From Trichomonas vaginalis G3 (Eukaryota; Parabasalia; Trichomonadida; Trichomonadidae): a stretch of DNA of 64,000 nucleotides. Under the pieces are notes generated by a model, which saw only the letters and a list, made by a program, of their open reading frames with translations, did not search any database and was not told the origin of the DNA. This document shows positions 40,212 through 50,958 of this stretch, piece by piece. How positions within the stretch are numbered: the first letter of the stretch is position 1; each line of letters opens with the position of its first letter. A program made the position numbers and the translations under genes. The DNA lies in contig NC_067205.1 in assembly GCF_026262505.1 (NCBI RefSeq), forward strand, positions 9,176,001-9,240,000. Reading direction: 5' to 3'.

Positions 40212-40230
40212 AAATAAAATTTTATTTTTA
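40209..40230. terminator. Palindrome shared by convergent genes (Polinton B)
   Basis: Same 22-base dyad as at 17688-17709. It supplies the TAA of the 150-residue gene on one strand and of the SSB-like gene on the other, with AATAAA-like words in both arms. Confidence 0.6.
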
Positions 40231-40647
40231 GAACATTTCTGGGTCAATGTCAATGTTCTCTTCCTCTTTAGGAGTAAACACTGGCTTAGACTCTAAAATC
40301 TTTTTACCCAATTTACCTTGAACTTCAACTATCTTAGACTCATAATATTCATAGTCGTCTGCTTTCTTTGGTTCATAAGGTATAACAAGTTTGTATGCTT
40401 TGCCTTCTTTAAGGTTTGAAAACCTTCTGTCAAAACTTTCTTTGACTGCTAACAAACCTTCTATGTCTAAGTCTTCAAATTTCGCACCATTTTTAGTCAC
40501 AATAGCAAACTTAACTGGTTCGATGTTCCAAACTTTGCTGAATGAAGACTTTTCAAAATGGTAGAAGTAAACATTCAAATATGTGAATGGGTCTAGTTCT
40601 TCTTTAAGTCCTGACATGTACTTATTTACTGAGATGAATTTTGCCAT
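40228..40647 (-). CDS. SSB-like candidate, 139 residues (Polinton B)
   Basis: Open frame MAKFISVNKYMSGLKEELDP..., ending in the acidic tail and terminal Phe described for 17271-17690. It differs from that copy at few positions. Located just downstream of the SF3 helicase on the same strand, with a 38-base AT-rich spacer that probably holds its promoter. Confidence 0.55.
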   Translation of the reverse strand: MAKFISVNKYMSGLKEELDPFTYLNVYFYHFEKSSFSKVWNIEPVKFAIVTKNGAKFEDLDIEGLLAVKESFDRRFSNLKEGKAYKLVIPYEPKKADDYEYYESKIVEVQGKLGKKILESKPVFTPKEEENIDIDPEMF

Positions 40648-40685
40648 CTTTTTCTATCGGATAAAAAAAATATTTTTTTTAAAAT

Positions 40686-41921
40686 TTACTCATAAAAATT
40701 TTTCTTTGTATATACACCATTCTGAACATCTAAAAGACTTTTGACATTTGCCAAGAATGTTCGTTTAGACGCTGTCATATAACCATATTCTTGACAATAT
40801 TGTTTATACGAATCGTACAATGACCTTTCATCTAAACACTCAAAGTCAGTTTCATCTATGAACAGTTCATATACACTCTTGTTTGCTTCTAACAATGTTT
40901 GTCTCTCTTCGGTATGTGGAATTTGTCTTGGATTGAACTTTGAAATATCTAATGTCATGAAATATGAGAACAAGTGGTTGTAAAAGTCAGATGTCAAAGT
41001 TTCTGCTAAGTCGTCAAAATATTCTGTATCTTGCATATGAGCTTCTGACGTTCTGACAACTACATATCTTCTGTCAGAACTTTCTAACTTCATCGGAACA
41101 GAATTGTTTGAAACCATAATGAAGTTTGCAACATTTTCACAAACTCTTTGGTCTTTATACTTTCTTTCAACAACTCCAACTTTGTCTGTTATAAGACTCT
41201 TCAAAGCATCTGAGTTCAAAACTTTTGTTGTATCTATACTTTGAAGTTCGTTACATACTATAAGTTTCATATTCTCTATTGAGGAGTTAAACTTGCCACA
41301 GATGTTTTCTAAGTTTGTCATATTCGGATTCGAATAGCCCTCTAACAGTTTGCACAAAATATCTGTAAAGAATGTGTTCTTACCAGTTCCTTGTTTTCCA
41401 ATTATAATGAGAGCAGTTTCATTTTTAGCACTTGGATGTTGTAAGATGTTTGCAAACCAACATAAGATATACTCATAAACCTTTTCGTTTCCATTGCATA
41501 TAATTTCTTTGACATGGTCTAACCAAGCTTCTATAACATTTTCTTTCAATTCTACTTGTTCGTATTTATATCCAGTGAAGATAGAATAGAAGTTTGGAGA
41601 AGGTGTATAAAACTTTATACCACGAACTGAAAAATCTTCAAGTTTTGACAATAAGATATCCCAAGCATCTAACATCTTCATGCCAACTTGTACAACTTTT
41701 ATTTTCTTAAGTTTCTGTCTACATTCTTGTTCTGAAACTATTGTCGCTTTAGGTTTGTTAAAGACAACATCCCATTCTTTCATGACATAACATTCTGGGG
41801 CAGAGTCGACATAAATGACTAAACGTTTCAAATTCTCGACTGCTTTGTTATAGTCTCGAAATGGACACATATTTCTGAATGCTTGGAAGTCATAAAAATC
41901 TGAAACATCTATTCTGTACAT
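40686..41921 (-). CDS. SF3 (D5-like) helicase (Polinton B)
   Basis: 411-codon open frame starting MYRIDVSDFYDFQAFRNMCP. Walker A: IIGKQGTGKNTFFTD (about 175-190). Walker B: MKLIVCNELQ (about 225). Motif C: NFIMVSNN (about 265). This order and spacing fit superfamily 3 helicases of the D5/NCLDV and parvovirus type. The N-terminal 170 residues lack recognisable primase motifs. It presumably unwinds element DNA at replication. Confidence 0.85.
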   Translation of the reverse strand: MYRIDVSDFYDFQAFRNMCPFRDYNKAVENLKRLVIYVDSAPECYVMKEWDVVFNKPKATIVSEQECRQKLKKIKVVQVGMKMLDAWDILLSKLEDFSVRGIKFYTPSPNFYSIFTGYKYEQVELKENVIEAWLDHVKEIICNGNEKVYEYILCWFANILQHPSAKNETALIIIGKQGTGKNTFFTDILCKLLEGYSNPNMTNLENICGKFNSSIENMKLIVCNELQSIDTTKVLNSDALKSLITDKVGVVERKYKDQRVCENVANFIMVSNNSVPMKLESSDRRYVVVRTSEAHMQDTEYFDDLAETLTSDFYNHLFSYFMTLDISKFNPRQIPHTEERQTLLEANKSVYELFIDETDFECLDERSLYDSYKQYCQEYGYMTASKRTFLANVKSLLDVQNGVYTKKNFYE

Positions 41922-41949
41922 TTTTATAAAAATAAAAAAAATATTTTTT

Positions 41950-42755
41950 TTATTCTTGACTTTGTTGTTGCATTTGTTGCATTTGTTGCATTTGTTGTTC
42001 TTGAGCTATTTGTTGTTGAAGTTGTTCTTGTAATACAATACTTTCACCAGTTGCATCTTCCAATTCGAAACTTTCTGCCGTCATTGACAAATACATAGGA
42101 CATAAAAGTTTTACAGGAACAAAGTTTGCGTCAACTAATGTCAACGTTATACTTGCCAAAGTGTTTGAGTTCACTAAGGTTGAAAATTCTGCATTCGAAT
42201 GAACAATAGGCAAACTAGCAGAGAAAGTATTGTTTATACGCATAAGTATCTTTTGGTCATAATAGTTTCTGTCGACATTCGAATAACACTTTGAACCTAA
42301 GTTTGAAACAATATATAAGATTGGTGTGCTTAATGTCAATGGAATAGACATTCCTTGTATGACACCTTTTCCTGTTATAGGAAACTGTTGTAGTAAAAAC
42401 CAGAAATAAGTTTTGTATTATAGCTCATATCGTTTATAGTAAACTCAGTCGGACATCCAAACATAATGAAACCTGCTCTAGTTGCAGCACATGTTACACC
42501 CGTCCTTAAAGTATTAAATAAGTCAACAAAACCTGTTGGTGGTATATCTGAGTAAGTATCTTCAAAGGAGTATTTTTTACCATTCACAACAATAAAGTCT
42601 TCTGGTGTCAAAAGAGCAAAACAGGCTTTAGTCGTCATTGTGTTTAAGGTTAGTTTACAATATCGTCCTTGAGGACTTTGTAAGTTTGTTGTTATAGAAT
42701 TATATGACTCAGGGTTTTTAGTCGTAATAGTATAAACCATTATATCTTCTGCCAT
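41950..42755 (-). pseudogene. Minor capsid (penton-like) candidate (Polinton B)
   Basis: Starts MAEDIMVYTITTKNPESYNS. Beta-rich body, including GFIMFGCPTEFTINDMSYNT and MSIPLTLSTPILYIVSNLGS, and a Gln/Met tail (QQMQQMQQMQQQSQE). About 265 codons. Fits a single jelly-roll minor capsid protein by size and place; no homology test was possible. About one break. Confidence 0.45.
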
Positions 42756-42765
42756 TTATATATAT

Positions 42766-42995
42766 TTAAAAGTTTTTCTGAAAGTGGAGAAGAACTTCAT
42801 CTAAACTTTCACATGGCGTTTCTTGAAGTTCTCTGTCTAAGAAGTTCAAAATTTTGTAAAGACATAGAACTTTCCTTTGTCTACACGAACAAACAAAACA
42901 GGGTCTTTCATATCGTTCAAAAGTGTGTAAAGTCCTTTACATGAAATAAAGTCTATATTATTTTTCTTCAAACATCTTTCAAGAAGTTTTGACAT
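42766..42995 (-). pseudogene. Small gene MSKLLERCLK..., not seen in Polinton A
   Basis: Starts MSKLLERCLKKNNIDFISCK, later DPVLFVRVDKGKFYVFTKF and ETPCESLDEVLLHFQKNF. About 75 codons, unknown function. Preceded by the same TTTATTTGCTAAGTAAA leader that in Polinton A precedes the minor capsid candidate. Slightly broken. Confidence 0.4.
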
Positions 42996-43035
42996 TTTTA
43001 CTTAGCAAATAAATTTTAATGAAATGTTGTGGTCG

Positions 43036-43580
43036 TCAAATATTTTTTATGACGTCTGGGAAACTATACTTTAAGTTCAACGTTTCACCTCCTTTCATAA
43101 CGTATATCTTGTCAATGACATTATATGAAAACCACAGCAACTAATGTCGGGTTCTATTTCTTTGATGTTTATATCGTCTGCCTCTGTCAAAAGTTTCAAT
43201 AGTTCTTTTCAAAACTTCATGAGGTGCAATGACATATGAGTTCACTTTTACAGGGTTGTGTTCGACCAAGTTTAACATTATACTTAAAGCTTGACAAATC
43301 TTCTCCTGAGTTTGAAGTTTTGTCTTTCAGTTGTTGGTAGTCGTTTCGAATATCTGCAACAGAACTTAAGTCTCTGCTAACTTCAGGATATGTTGGTTCT
43401 TTTACAGAACAATTGTATACCATCTTCGTCTTCGTATGGTTTCCCCACTTCAACATCTCTGTCTTTGACATTGACAACAACACTTTGACTGTTTGTTTGA
43501 GTTGGTGAATTTAACTTCACATCTGCCACCGCCATTAAACCTTTTGAAACACTCACGCTTCTATTTTTCGGAAATGACAT
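43036..43580 (-). pseudogene. Unknown Polinton protein MSFPKNRSVS... (Polinton B)
   Basis: Counterpart of 14593-15134. The start at 43580 faces the plus-strand small gene at 43599, leaving an 18-base divergent region. Broken. Confidence 0.4.
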
Positions 43581-43598
43581 TTTACTTAGAATAAAAAG

Positions 43599-43805
43599 AT
43601 GGACGTATTCGAGTATCTCTTCGAATTGAAGCAGAACAAAGTTTACACACACAAACAATACAAATACATTGACAGAATAGTTCTTTATACAAACAATGGT
43701 AAATGTTATAGAATAGCAGTCTTTGCTGAACCTAAATATTTCCATAAAGCAAAGAAAGTTGGTATAACTGAAATGGTGAAAGTTCTTGACGTTACAAAAA
43801 TATAA
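43599..43805 (+). CDS. 68-residue unknown protein (Polinton B)
   Basis: Open frame MDVFEYLFELKQNKVYTHKQ...FAEPKYFHKAKKVGITEMVK, basic and aromatic. It is the only plus-strand gene in this block and lies between capsid candidates. A DNA-binding or regulatory role is possible but not supported by a motif. Confidence 0.5.
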   Translation: MDVFEYLFELKQNKVYTHKQYKYIDRIVLYTNNGKCYRIAVFAEPKYFHKAKKVGITEMVKVLDVTKI

Positions 43806-43910
43806 CAACAAAACTTACAGATATTTCTAAAGGTAAGTTTATCTTACAATATTATGTCAAAACTGGCGTACTGTCAATATTTGACGGAGAGAAGTCAGTT
43901 CAAGAACAAC

Positions 43911-45518
43911 TTACTGACCTGCTGCCAAAATCTGCTCGATGGAAGCTGTCGTTATGCCAATCTGAGGAGCCCCAGCAGGTTTCATCGAACGAATCTTCAA
44001 AAGAGCATCTTCCGTGAAAAGTGCTATTGGTTTTGTAAACTTCTTTGCTCTCAGTTCATCTGGACCGTCTCTGTCACAAGTATATTGTATTTGTACAGTA
44101 CCAACAGTTGAAATACCACCCATAAAGTCTTCTGAGTCAGCAAATGGAATGCCAAGCCAAAAGTTTGAACGGTCTCCATTTGTATATTGAGTTTTTTGAC
44201 CTCCTGTATGAGTCCATACTTTCACATATGGCATAATAGAACTTTGCATTTCAGGGTTAATGGTTGTTGTGAAGTTGTTGTTAAAGTTCATAGCATCTAA
44301 TGTCAAGTTGTATGACCTCATATCCTCAACTGTAGAATATTCTTCTCTTGGATAATATTTGCCATCTATGTTTATATGATATTTAATACCGGGGTTGTAG
44401 AAACAAGAATAGTCATTTATAGTTCGTCTGAACAGTACAAACATAGTATCTGCATGTTTCATTGCAGTTGTTAAAGCAATATCTGTTCTTGCACCTGGGT
44501 CAGCACTTTGGTTTCCAACTTCACCTGCAAAGTCTTTGACAGATATTTGGTGTATAGGGAACATAAGTGGAACTGCAATATATTTGGCAGCTAAAGCATT
44601 TGAAATATCTGGGTCCAACATATAGACTGCAAGTCTGCTTTCTATTCTCTTGCATTCAAACTTTTCGCATGTAAACTTAACTGGGTCCCAAGCAGTTCCA
44701 GCAGCATTGAAATAATAGTTTACTTCAGTGTTGAGGTTTGAGAAACCAAAGTCTAAGTCAACTTTGTCTTTGCAAAATTCGGCGAATGACGTTTGATTTG
44801 TTCCCTTTACGTCTGTAATAGTGAATGGGTCTTGTGTTGGTGCAATGACTAAGTTATTTTTGCTTGGAGTAAGTTCGATAGAAATTTTTCCTGCCCAGTT
44901 TGGCAAGTATCTTAAAAACCTGAAGATGAGGAAAGATGACAAAGGAACTCTAAGTTTCAGTTTTACTTTGGTTACTGCTGCTGCAGTTTGTCCAGAAAGG
45001 TTAACATAAACTCCTGGAACGTTAGGGTCAAGTCTTCTTATTTTCTCAATATTTGCATACTGGTCTGTTTGTTCTCTAGCTTGTGGTTGTACTGAGTTTC
45101 TCAAAGCGAACCATTCATAGTTTGCCCATGTTACTGTTTGAACTAAGTCAGAGTTAGAATATATCTTATATCCCATGAAAACTTCTGGAGCATATTGGTA
45201 TCCGACATAGAAAATTCCATTGCAACCTTTCTTGTCAGACAACTTGGCAGAAGGTTTTATTTCAATGTCTTGTTCCACGTATAAGAATGAGTTGTCAATA
45301 GAAATAATATGAAACCTGTCGCAAGCAATATCTACTGTTGTTGAAGAACCTTCTCCAAACTCACCTACGTTTCCATAAGAAACAGCAGTTGTATATTCGT
45401 AAGTTCCAGGAACTATTTCTGACCTTCTAATGGCATTGTCGCATTCGTTATACCATTCGGAAACATTTCCGTTCATGGCATCCAAAACTGTTGGCGTTAT
45501 ATTCTGAGCGGCGTACAT
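43911..45518 (-). CDS. Major capsid protein candidate (Polinton B)
   Basis: 535-codon open frame starting MYAAQNITPTVLDAMNGNVS. Predominantly beta-type sequence with segments such as VPLSSFLIFRFLRYLPNWAG, PTQDPFTITDVKG and AAKYIAVPLMFPIHQISVKD, and a C-terminus IGITTASIEQILAAGQ. Length, beta content, intactness, and synteny with the packaging ATPase and minor capsid candidate match the double jelly-roll major capsid proteins reported for Polintons. An alternative is another abundant virion protein. Identity rests on context, since no catalytic motif is expected. Confidence 0.6.
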   Translation of the reverse strand: MYAAQNITPTVLDAMNGNVSEWYNECDNAIRRSEIVPGTYEYTTAVSYGNVGEFGEGSSTTVDIACDRFHIISIDNSFLYVEQDIEIKPSAKLSDKKGCNGIFYVGYQYAPEVFMGYKIYSNSDLVQTVTWANYEWFALRNSVQPQAREQTDQYANIEKIRRLDPNVPGVYVNLSGQTAAAVTKVKLKLRVPLSSFLIFRFLRYLPNWAGKISIELTPSKNNLVIAPTQDPFTITDVKGTNQTSFAEFCKDKVDLDFGFSNLNTEVNYYFNAAGTAWDPVKFTCEKFECKRIESRLAVYMLDPDISNALAAKYIAVPLMFPIHQISVKDFAGEVGNQSADPGARTDIALTTAMKHADTMFVLFRRTINDYSCFYNPGIKYHINIDGKYYPREEYSTVEDMRSYNLTLDAMNFNNNFTTTINPEMQSSIMPYVKVWTHTGGQKTQYTNGDRSNFWLGIPFADSEDFMGGISTVGTVQIQYTCDRDGPDELRAKKFTKPIALFTEDALLKIRSMKPAGAPQIGITTASIEQILAAGQ

Positions 45519-45550
45519 TTCATATGGGTAAAAATATAGAATAGTTGGAT

Positions 45551-45751
45551 TTATGTGTCATAATAGAACCCACTCGGACCAAGCTTTACTTTCTTCCTGA
45601 CTGAGTTTTTAACTCTTCTTTTTCCTTCATTGCCACTACTTTCACTAGATGAAGTTACTTCTTCACTATTTTCACTTTGTTCTACTCTTCTTCTTTGGTG
45701 TCGCTTTTGGTAACTTGCCCTCTGCTTCAAGTTGTTGCATCTTTGCCTCAT
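45551..45751 (-). CDS. Small basic overlapping gene (Polinton B)
   Basis: 66-residue frame MRQRCNNLKQRASYQKRHQR..., with Ser/Glu patch and an end VKLGPSGFYYDT. It overlaps the last 80 bases of the large structural gene in another frame, as in Polinton A. The start is taken at the ATG at 45751; an in-frame GTG lies two codons upstream. Confidence 0.5.
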   Translation of the reverse strand: MRQRCNNLKQRASYQKRHQRRRVEQSENSEEVTSSSESSGNEGKRRVKNSVRKKVKLGPSGFYYDT

Positions 45752-48700
45752 GTTCACCTAGTATGTTGTAAATTTTCCATGTCCTTTTTGCCTTTGGGCT
45801 CTGGTCGCCCATCTCAGGTAACCAATATCCTAGAAAGATTTTGTCATAGTTTGTATTTGAGTCTTCGCTTATTGTTTGCATGACTCTTTCCTGAGTTTCC
45901 GGTTCAAGCTCTTCAAATATAGCTTGTCCATATGGAATATGCTCGTTTCCAAATATATGTTTTTGTAGCCATTCTGGTTTTCTTTCCATGTTACCAATAA
46001 TATCTTTTGTGAATGGGAAAGCTTTTACCCAACGTTTCAGTCTTGCGTCATTTATTTCTGTAGTTGGTTTTATTTTGTCAAGGAACATGTTTTTCAATAC
46101 TAACATTTCATTTGGTACTGTCCATTTGAGTTTTCTTAAATATTCATCCCTTATCAGTTCATTGTCTGCAAAGTAAGTTTTTATGACATTTTGCAAACTT
46201 TCGTTTGCAAGGTCATGTACAATAGGTTCTCTTCCTTCTATCTCCCTAACTTTCTTTCTAAACTCTTCACCAAATATACCATCTTTATGGTTCTGTGTAG
46301 TTCTTTGAGATAAATGTTTTAGAACGTCAGGTGTTATATTTCCATCAGCCATGTTCATTTCATACTGGTTCAAAATATCTGCATCTTTCATATCTTTCAA
46401 TGGCATTAAAGCCGCGCTGAAAATACCAGCTATATCTGGTTCACCATTCACTTCCATTGCGTCTACAACTTCTTGGAATTGTGGTTGTAAGTTTATGAAC
46501 CACCTATCCGGATTAGCTTTATGACCCCATCTCATTGTAGTTCCATAGTCTGCAGAAACAAAAGTAGGTTTGTTTCCATATTGGTTAGGTTCTGAATGAA
46601 CTTTAAACAATGTTTCATTTCTATATGTTTTGTTGAAATTTAACCTTTTATTTTCACCGAGTTCAGCCAAAGATTGAACGTTATATGGTCGTAAGTAAAA
46701 AGGATTGTTGTATTTGCGTACACTTTCTTTCAGTTCTTCCATTCTATGCTGAATATTTTCATCTGATGTTGGAGTCTTTTGTATGTCGGCGAACATTTTT
46801 CGATATTCTTCTACTATGTCAGCCGAATTTTTCTTAGACTCTTGGAAAGATTCCATATTCTCCGCATACTCTTGTTGAGGGTCAAGATTTTTCGGCTGTT
46901 CCAAATCTTCATCTAGTTCTGTGAAGTTAGTTTCCAAAGGAGGGACTTGTTTGTTTCCTTCAGGCTCTTCTAGCTGTTGTTGCTGAACTATTTCTTCCAT
47001 GTCTGGTTGTATCTGAACTTCTTCCTGTGGAGTTTCTTGTACCTCATCTGCTGGCATTTCATATATTCCGAGACCGTTTTTAAAAAGTTCCCTATCTAAG
47101 TCATCCGGACTCATAAACCTTTCTTCTTTCGTTCCGTCTCTATTTTTTACGCGTTTCATGAAGAGAGTTGAATTATCATTTAGCTCTGACACCAAATATC
47201 TCGGAGTAAATTCAGTCATGTCATTTGGATGATATGCTATTAAATCATATCCCTTAGCGAGCTTGTATTTTCCAGGTTTGAAATTATATCCCATTTGGTG
47301 CTGAACCATAAAGCTAAATAGGTTCGGGTCAGTATTTCCTTCCTTGAACTTTCTAATAGCTTCTTTATATCTGTCACTAAAGTCAAGAGTATCTGGGTAA
47401 CCATAATTTTCCTTAAGCATTTTTAAGAATTCTTGGTTTCCTTGTTCTCTACTTCTTTTATGTCCTTGCTCTGTTTGTGGTTGTTGCTGTGCAGTGTTTT
47501 GAACTGTTGGTTGTGGTGCTGGATTTTGAACTGTTGGTTGTGGTGCAGTGTTTTGAACTGTTGGTTGTGGTGCAGTGTTTTGAACTGTTGGTTGTTGTGT
47601 TGGTTTTGGTGCATGCCTGTGTCTGTGTCCATGTGACGATGTAAATGTTTTAGGTAGTCCTGGTGCAGGTGCTTCTCTTGGAGGGTTTGGTGGTATATAA
47701 GTTCCACCAGCTGGCACATATGTTCCATCTGCAGCATAATGTCCTACCTGACTTTTCGTTTTTAAGAAAGCATTTACTAGGTCTGTTTTGGTCTGTTGTA
47801 ACTCTTTTTCTTGACTTTCCACAACAGTTGCTCTAACGGCGTCATAGGCACTTTGAACTGCCTGTCTCGTTGCTGCATCTGTTATTTTCGTCATATTTTG
47901 TGCTACTTCTCTTAACTCGTTGTCGAAACCTTCAGACTTCAGTTTCTTTCCAGATGAGAAGTCGTTCACTAGTTTCACCTTACTATGAAGAGCTTCGAAG
48001 GCGTTCTTAAAGTCAGCATTCATTAAAGCTTCATTTGAACTGTCTTCATCCGCTTGTATTTTTGTCCTTATTGACCCTATAAGTTGGGCTGCTTTAGCGT
48101 TGGCTTGGGCATCTAACCAGTCATTATTAGCTTTTATATATTCTGCGCTTTTCATTGCCTTTTGCATGGCTGCGTCGTTATTTTTACTTTCTTGTGCTAA
48201 GTTTCATACTGTACGGTTTGGTTTTGCAACTGTAAAAGTTTTTCTGCCTTTACATTTGCTTCAACTTCTTTTTTATACTCATCGCTATCCATATATGTCT
48301 TCAGGGCTTTTTGTTTTATTTCTTCATCTTTCAGTACTTTATATTGAGTAGTATGGTTTTTCAAATTTATAACATCTTGTTCCATTTTTGCTACTTCTGC
48401 TGCTTTTTCTGACACTTTTTTCGCATATTCCTCTGTACTTAGTTCTTTCAGTTGTTCTTCTTTCTTCTTTTTCTCTACGTTTAACTCATTGAGTTTCTTT
48501 GTGTGTCTGTCATATTCTAGTTTCTTTTCGTTTTCACTTATTTGTTTCTGTATGTCTATGTTTGACTTTTTGACATCTGTTATTTGATTTTTGAGTGAAC
48601 TCAAATTCATTTGACTTTGAGGGTTATAAGCTGTTCCGTCTGCAGCTCCACCATAGCCTGCCATTTTCGCTAAAAGTGCCGCTCTTAAACCTCCACTCTG

Positions 48701-48868
48701 TGCACCAATAACTCGGCTTAAAAGCATAGGGTTGCTTGACATTTGTTGCAACATAGTGGGGTCATTCATCATTTGTTGTTGCAACTGTTGTTGTGGTGTC
48801 AGTTTTACTATTGGATGTTTCAATGCTCCCTTCCTCTTACGTATATTCTTACGTAGCTTACGTGGCAT
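45672..48868 (-). pseudogene. Large coiled-coil structural protein (Polinton B)
   Basis: Starts MPRKLRKNIRKRKGALKHPI, then coiled coil (KQISENEKKLEYDRHTKKLN), a QPTVQNTAP-type repeat, and acidic plus globular C-terminal parts (for example MRWGHKANPDRWFINLQPQF). More than 1000 codons in all, with about one break. Unrecognised. As the terminal gene of the capsid block it may be a scaffold, tegument-like or terminal-protein precursor. Confidence 0.6.
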
Positions 48869-49150
48869 TTTAAGTGAAGTAAAAAACGGTTTTTGACAGA
48901 TGTTTATATGACACTTTTTGTTCAGCACAAAAAACTACTCGGTCAAAGTGTTGTCAGTTTTGTAAAATAACCGTCCTATCTCATTCTATAAGGGGAAAAG
49001 GCTTCTCAAAGTTTACTTCCTTGGAACGCCTGTAACTTTTCCTGTAGCGACGATAGACCCTTACTTGTCCGGACAAAGTTATACTAAACATCTTCAGGGC
49101 TAGAGGGCACGAAGTGCCTGGAAGCCCCACTTCCTTTTTTTTTTTTTTTT
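48869..49150 (-). repeat. Right subterminal leader and terminal repeat of Polinton B
   Basis: The leader is nearly identical to 9085-9303. Terminal repeat about 49085-49134 with T-tract 49135-49150. Hairpin: AGGGCT 49096-49101 with AGCCCC 49123-49128 (one outer mismatch), inner GGCAC 49106-49110 with GTGCC 49114-49118. Confidence 0.8.
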
Positions 49151-50958
49151 GATTCATGGTTCGGAACATACAAACAGTCATTACATATTGAATAATATTT
49201 GTTTTGGAAGATTTGAAGATACAATTAAACTTTCATCTTTAAGTTTATTCAACATTTCATATTCCACAGATATCACTTATGTTTACATCGAAACAATGGT
49301 ATTCGACACAATTTCTATACATAAAAATTTCAGATATTCAGATGGAACTTTAATAATTGATAATAAATCAATTATCCCAAATGAAATTACAATTGACACA
49401 TAGTTGCAAGCATACCTCTATATATCGATTTCACTGAGGATAGTTTTAATATTAAAATTAATGAAAATTCGAGCAAATTAAGATTTATAGTATCAATAAT
49501 TGACCTTGAATCAAATTCAACGATTAATATTGATAATTCCAATGCATGCTATTCTCAAGTCAATTATTACATAAAAAACGGTATTTTGAATTTAACTGGA
49601 TCAAATGATGCCTATAGTACAAATTCATATTTATATATCATTGATAATTCAACAATCTTTTTGTCAGAGACTTCTGATTTAAACATAATGCAAACCATTA
49701 TTGATTCAACTGATGGTTTTTCATTCCCAACAATACAAATTGGAACTAATTCTGAGCTTTATATTGAAAAATTTATTGCCTATTCAAGCTTCAAATTGAG
49801 TATACCCGAATGTGTTAATACCATCACATTTGAGAGCTTTATTGTTAACAAAACAGAAATTTCTATTGAATTTCTTCAAAAACAAGATGTTGTAATTGCA
49901 GGCAGAATTTTGAAAATCAGCAAAAATATAAGTTCCAATGGAAAGATTAAATTTTCTGAATTTTCAGAAATATCAGTGAATATTGATTTACCTCATATTG
50001 ACTTTGAATCAACGGAGGTTATTATGAATTTTGACTTTGGTAAAAACAGGCCTATTGTATTTAACTCATTCAATGTTAGATTTATCAAAATTTTCATTGC
50101 GGTTGAAGAATATAAAAAGTATGATGATTATGCAAATATAATTAATGTTAACTATCCAATTGTTATTGCAAATAGTTTATCTGTTCAAACTACATACATT
50201 TTTGTATCTGGTAAAGATCCTGATGACCCTTGGTCTCCTCAAGTTTCTGTACCATCAAAGTTAAAAATAGAACATGTACAATCTAATAATACACTGTATT
50301 ATTACATATCACAAAATCCAGTATTAATATACTTAAAAATTTTATACACATCAACTCCAATATATGATAAACCTTTCATCGCATTCGAGTCACATGATTT
50401 GAAAACGACATTAGATAACTATGTCAAGGATTACACAAAAGGAATCACTATCTACTTGTGTGAAGATCTCCAAGAATCAAATAAAATCGAATTGAACATC
50501 CATGAAAAGATAGAATTTCGAATTTTCTCATATTCTTCAGATAACAATAAATTCAGTTCCAACTTTGATTTGTCGAATATTAATGATTTTTGTAATTCAT
50601 TTGTTCTTTCAAATGTCAATATACGTTCAATTCATCCAATTGCATTTGATAACATGAATGTAAGCTTATTATCATATTCTCATATTCAAAGCTCATATTC
50701 ATTCACAAGTCAAACAACAGTTTTAGTCAGCAGTTCTTCGATTGCAGAACATCAATTCGACAATGTTGTCGCATTCGGAATTGTTGCTGATATGAGTAGT
50801 AATAGTGTCGTTCAAAAAGATCATAGTATTTGTTTGCTTGATAATTCAAATATCAAGCATTGTAACACAGGTGAATTATCCGATATGTATTTGATTGTCG
50901 AAAACGAAACAACACTTCATCTCGAAGATATAACTGAGAATCATATCAATCTCATATA

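Larger units (their letters stand above)
24182..49150 (-). mobile_element. Maverick/Polinton B (about 25 kb, inverted relative to A)
   Basis: Bounded by A-tract plus terminal repeat (24182-24245) and its inverse (49085-49150). Parts left to right: Dam-like methyltransferase, small genes, minor virion-type genes, phage-like fibre, integrase, amphipathic protein, polymerase B, GC-richer block with HNH protein, iteron-like array, membrane protein, unknown gene, packaging ATPase, SSB-like protein, SF3 helicase, capsid candidates, large structural protein. It contains the recognised Polinton hallmarks except a maturation protease, which I could not find. Broken, with roughly ten to fifteen breaks, but many frames remain open, so insertion is probably recent. 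Flanks show no clear target duplication. Confidence 0.92.

Noticed and set aside
8966-49150. Retrovirus or LTR element
   Set aside because: The integrase is retroviral in type, but there is no reverse transcriptase, gag or LTR; family B polymerase, helicase and packaging ATPase identify Polintons.
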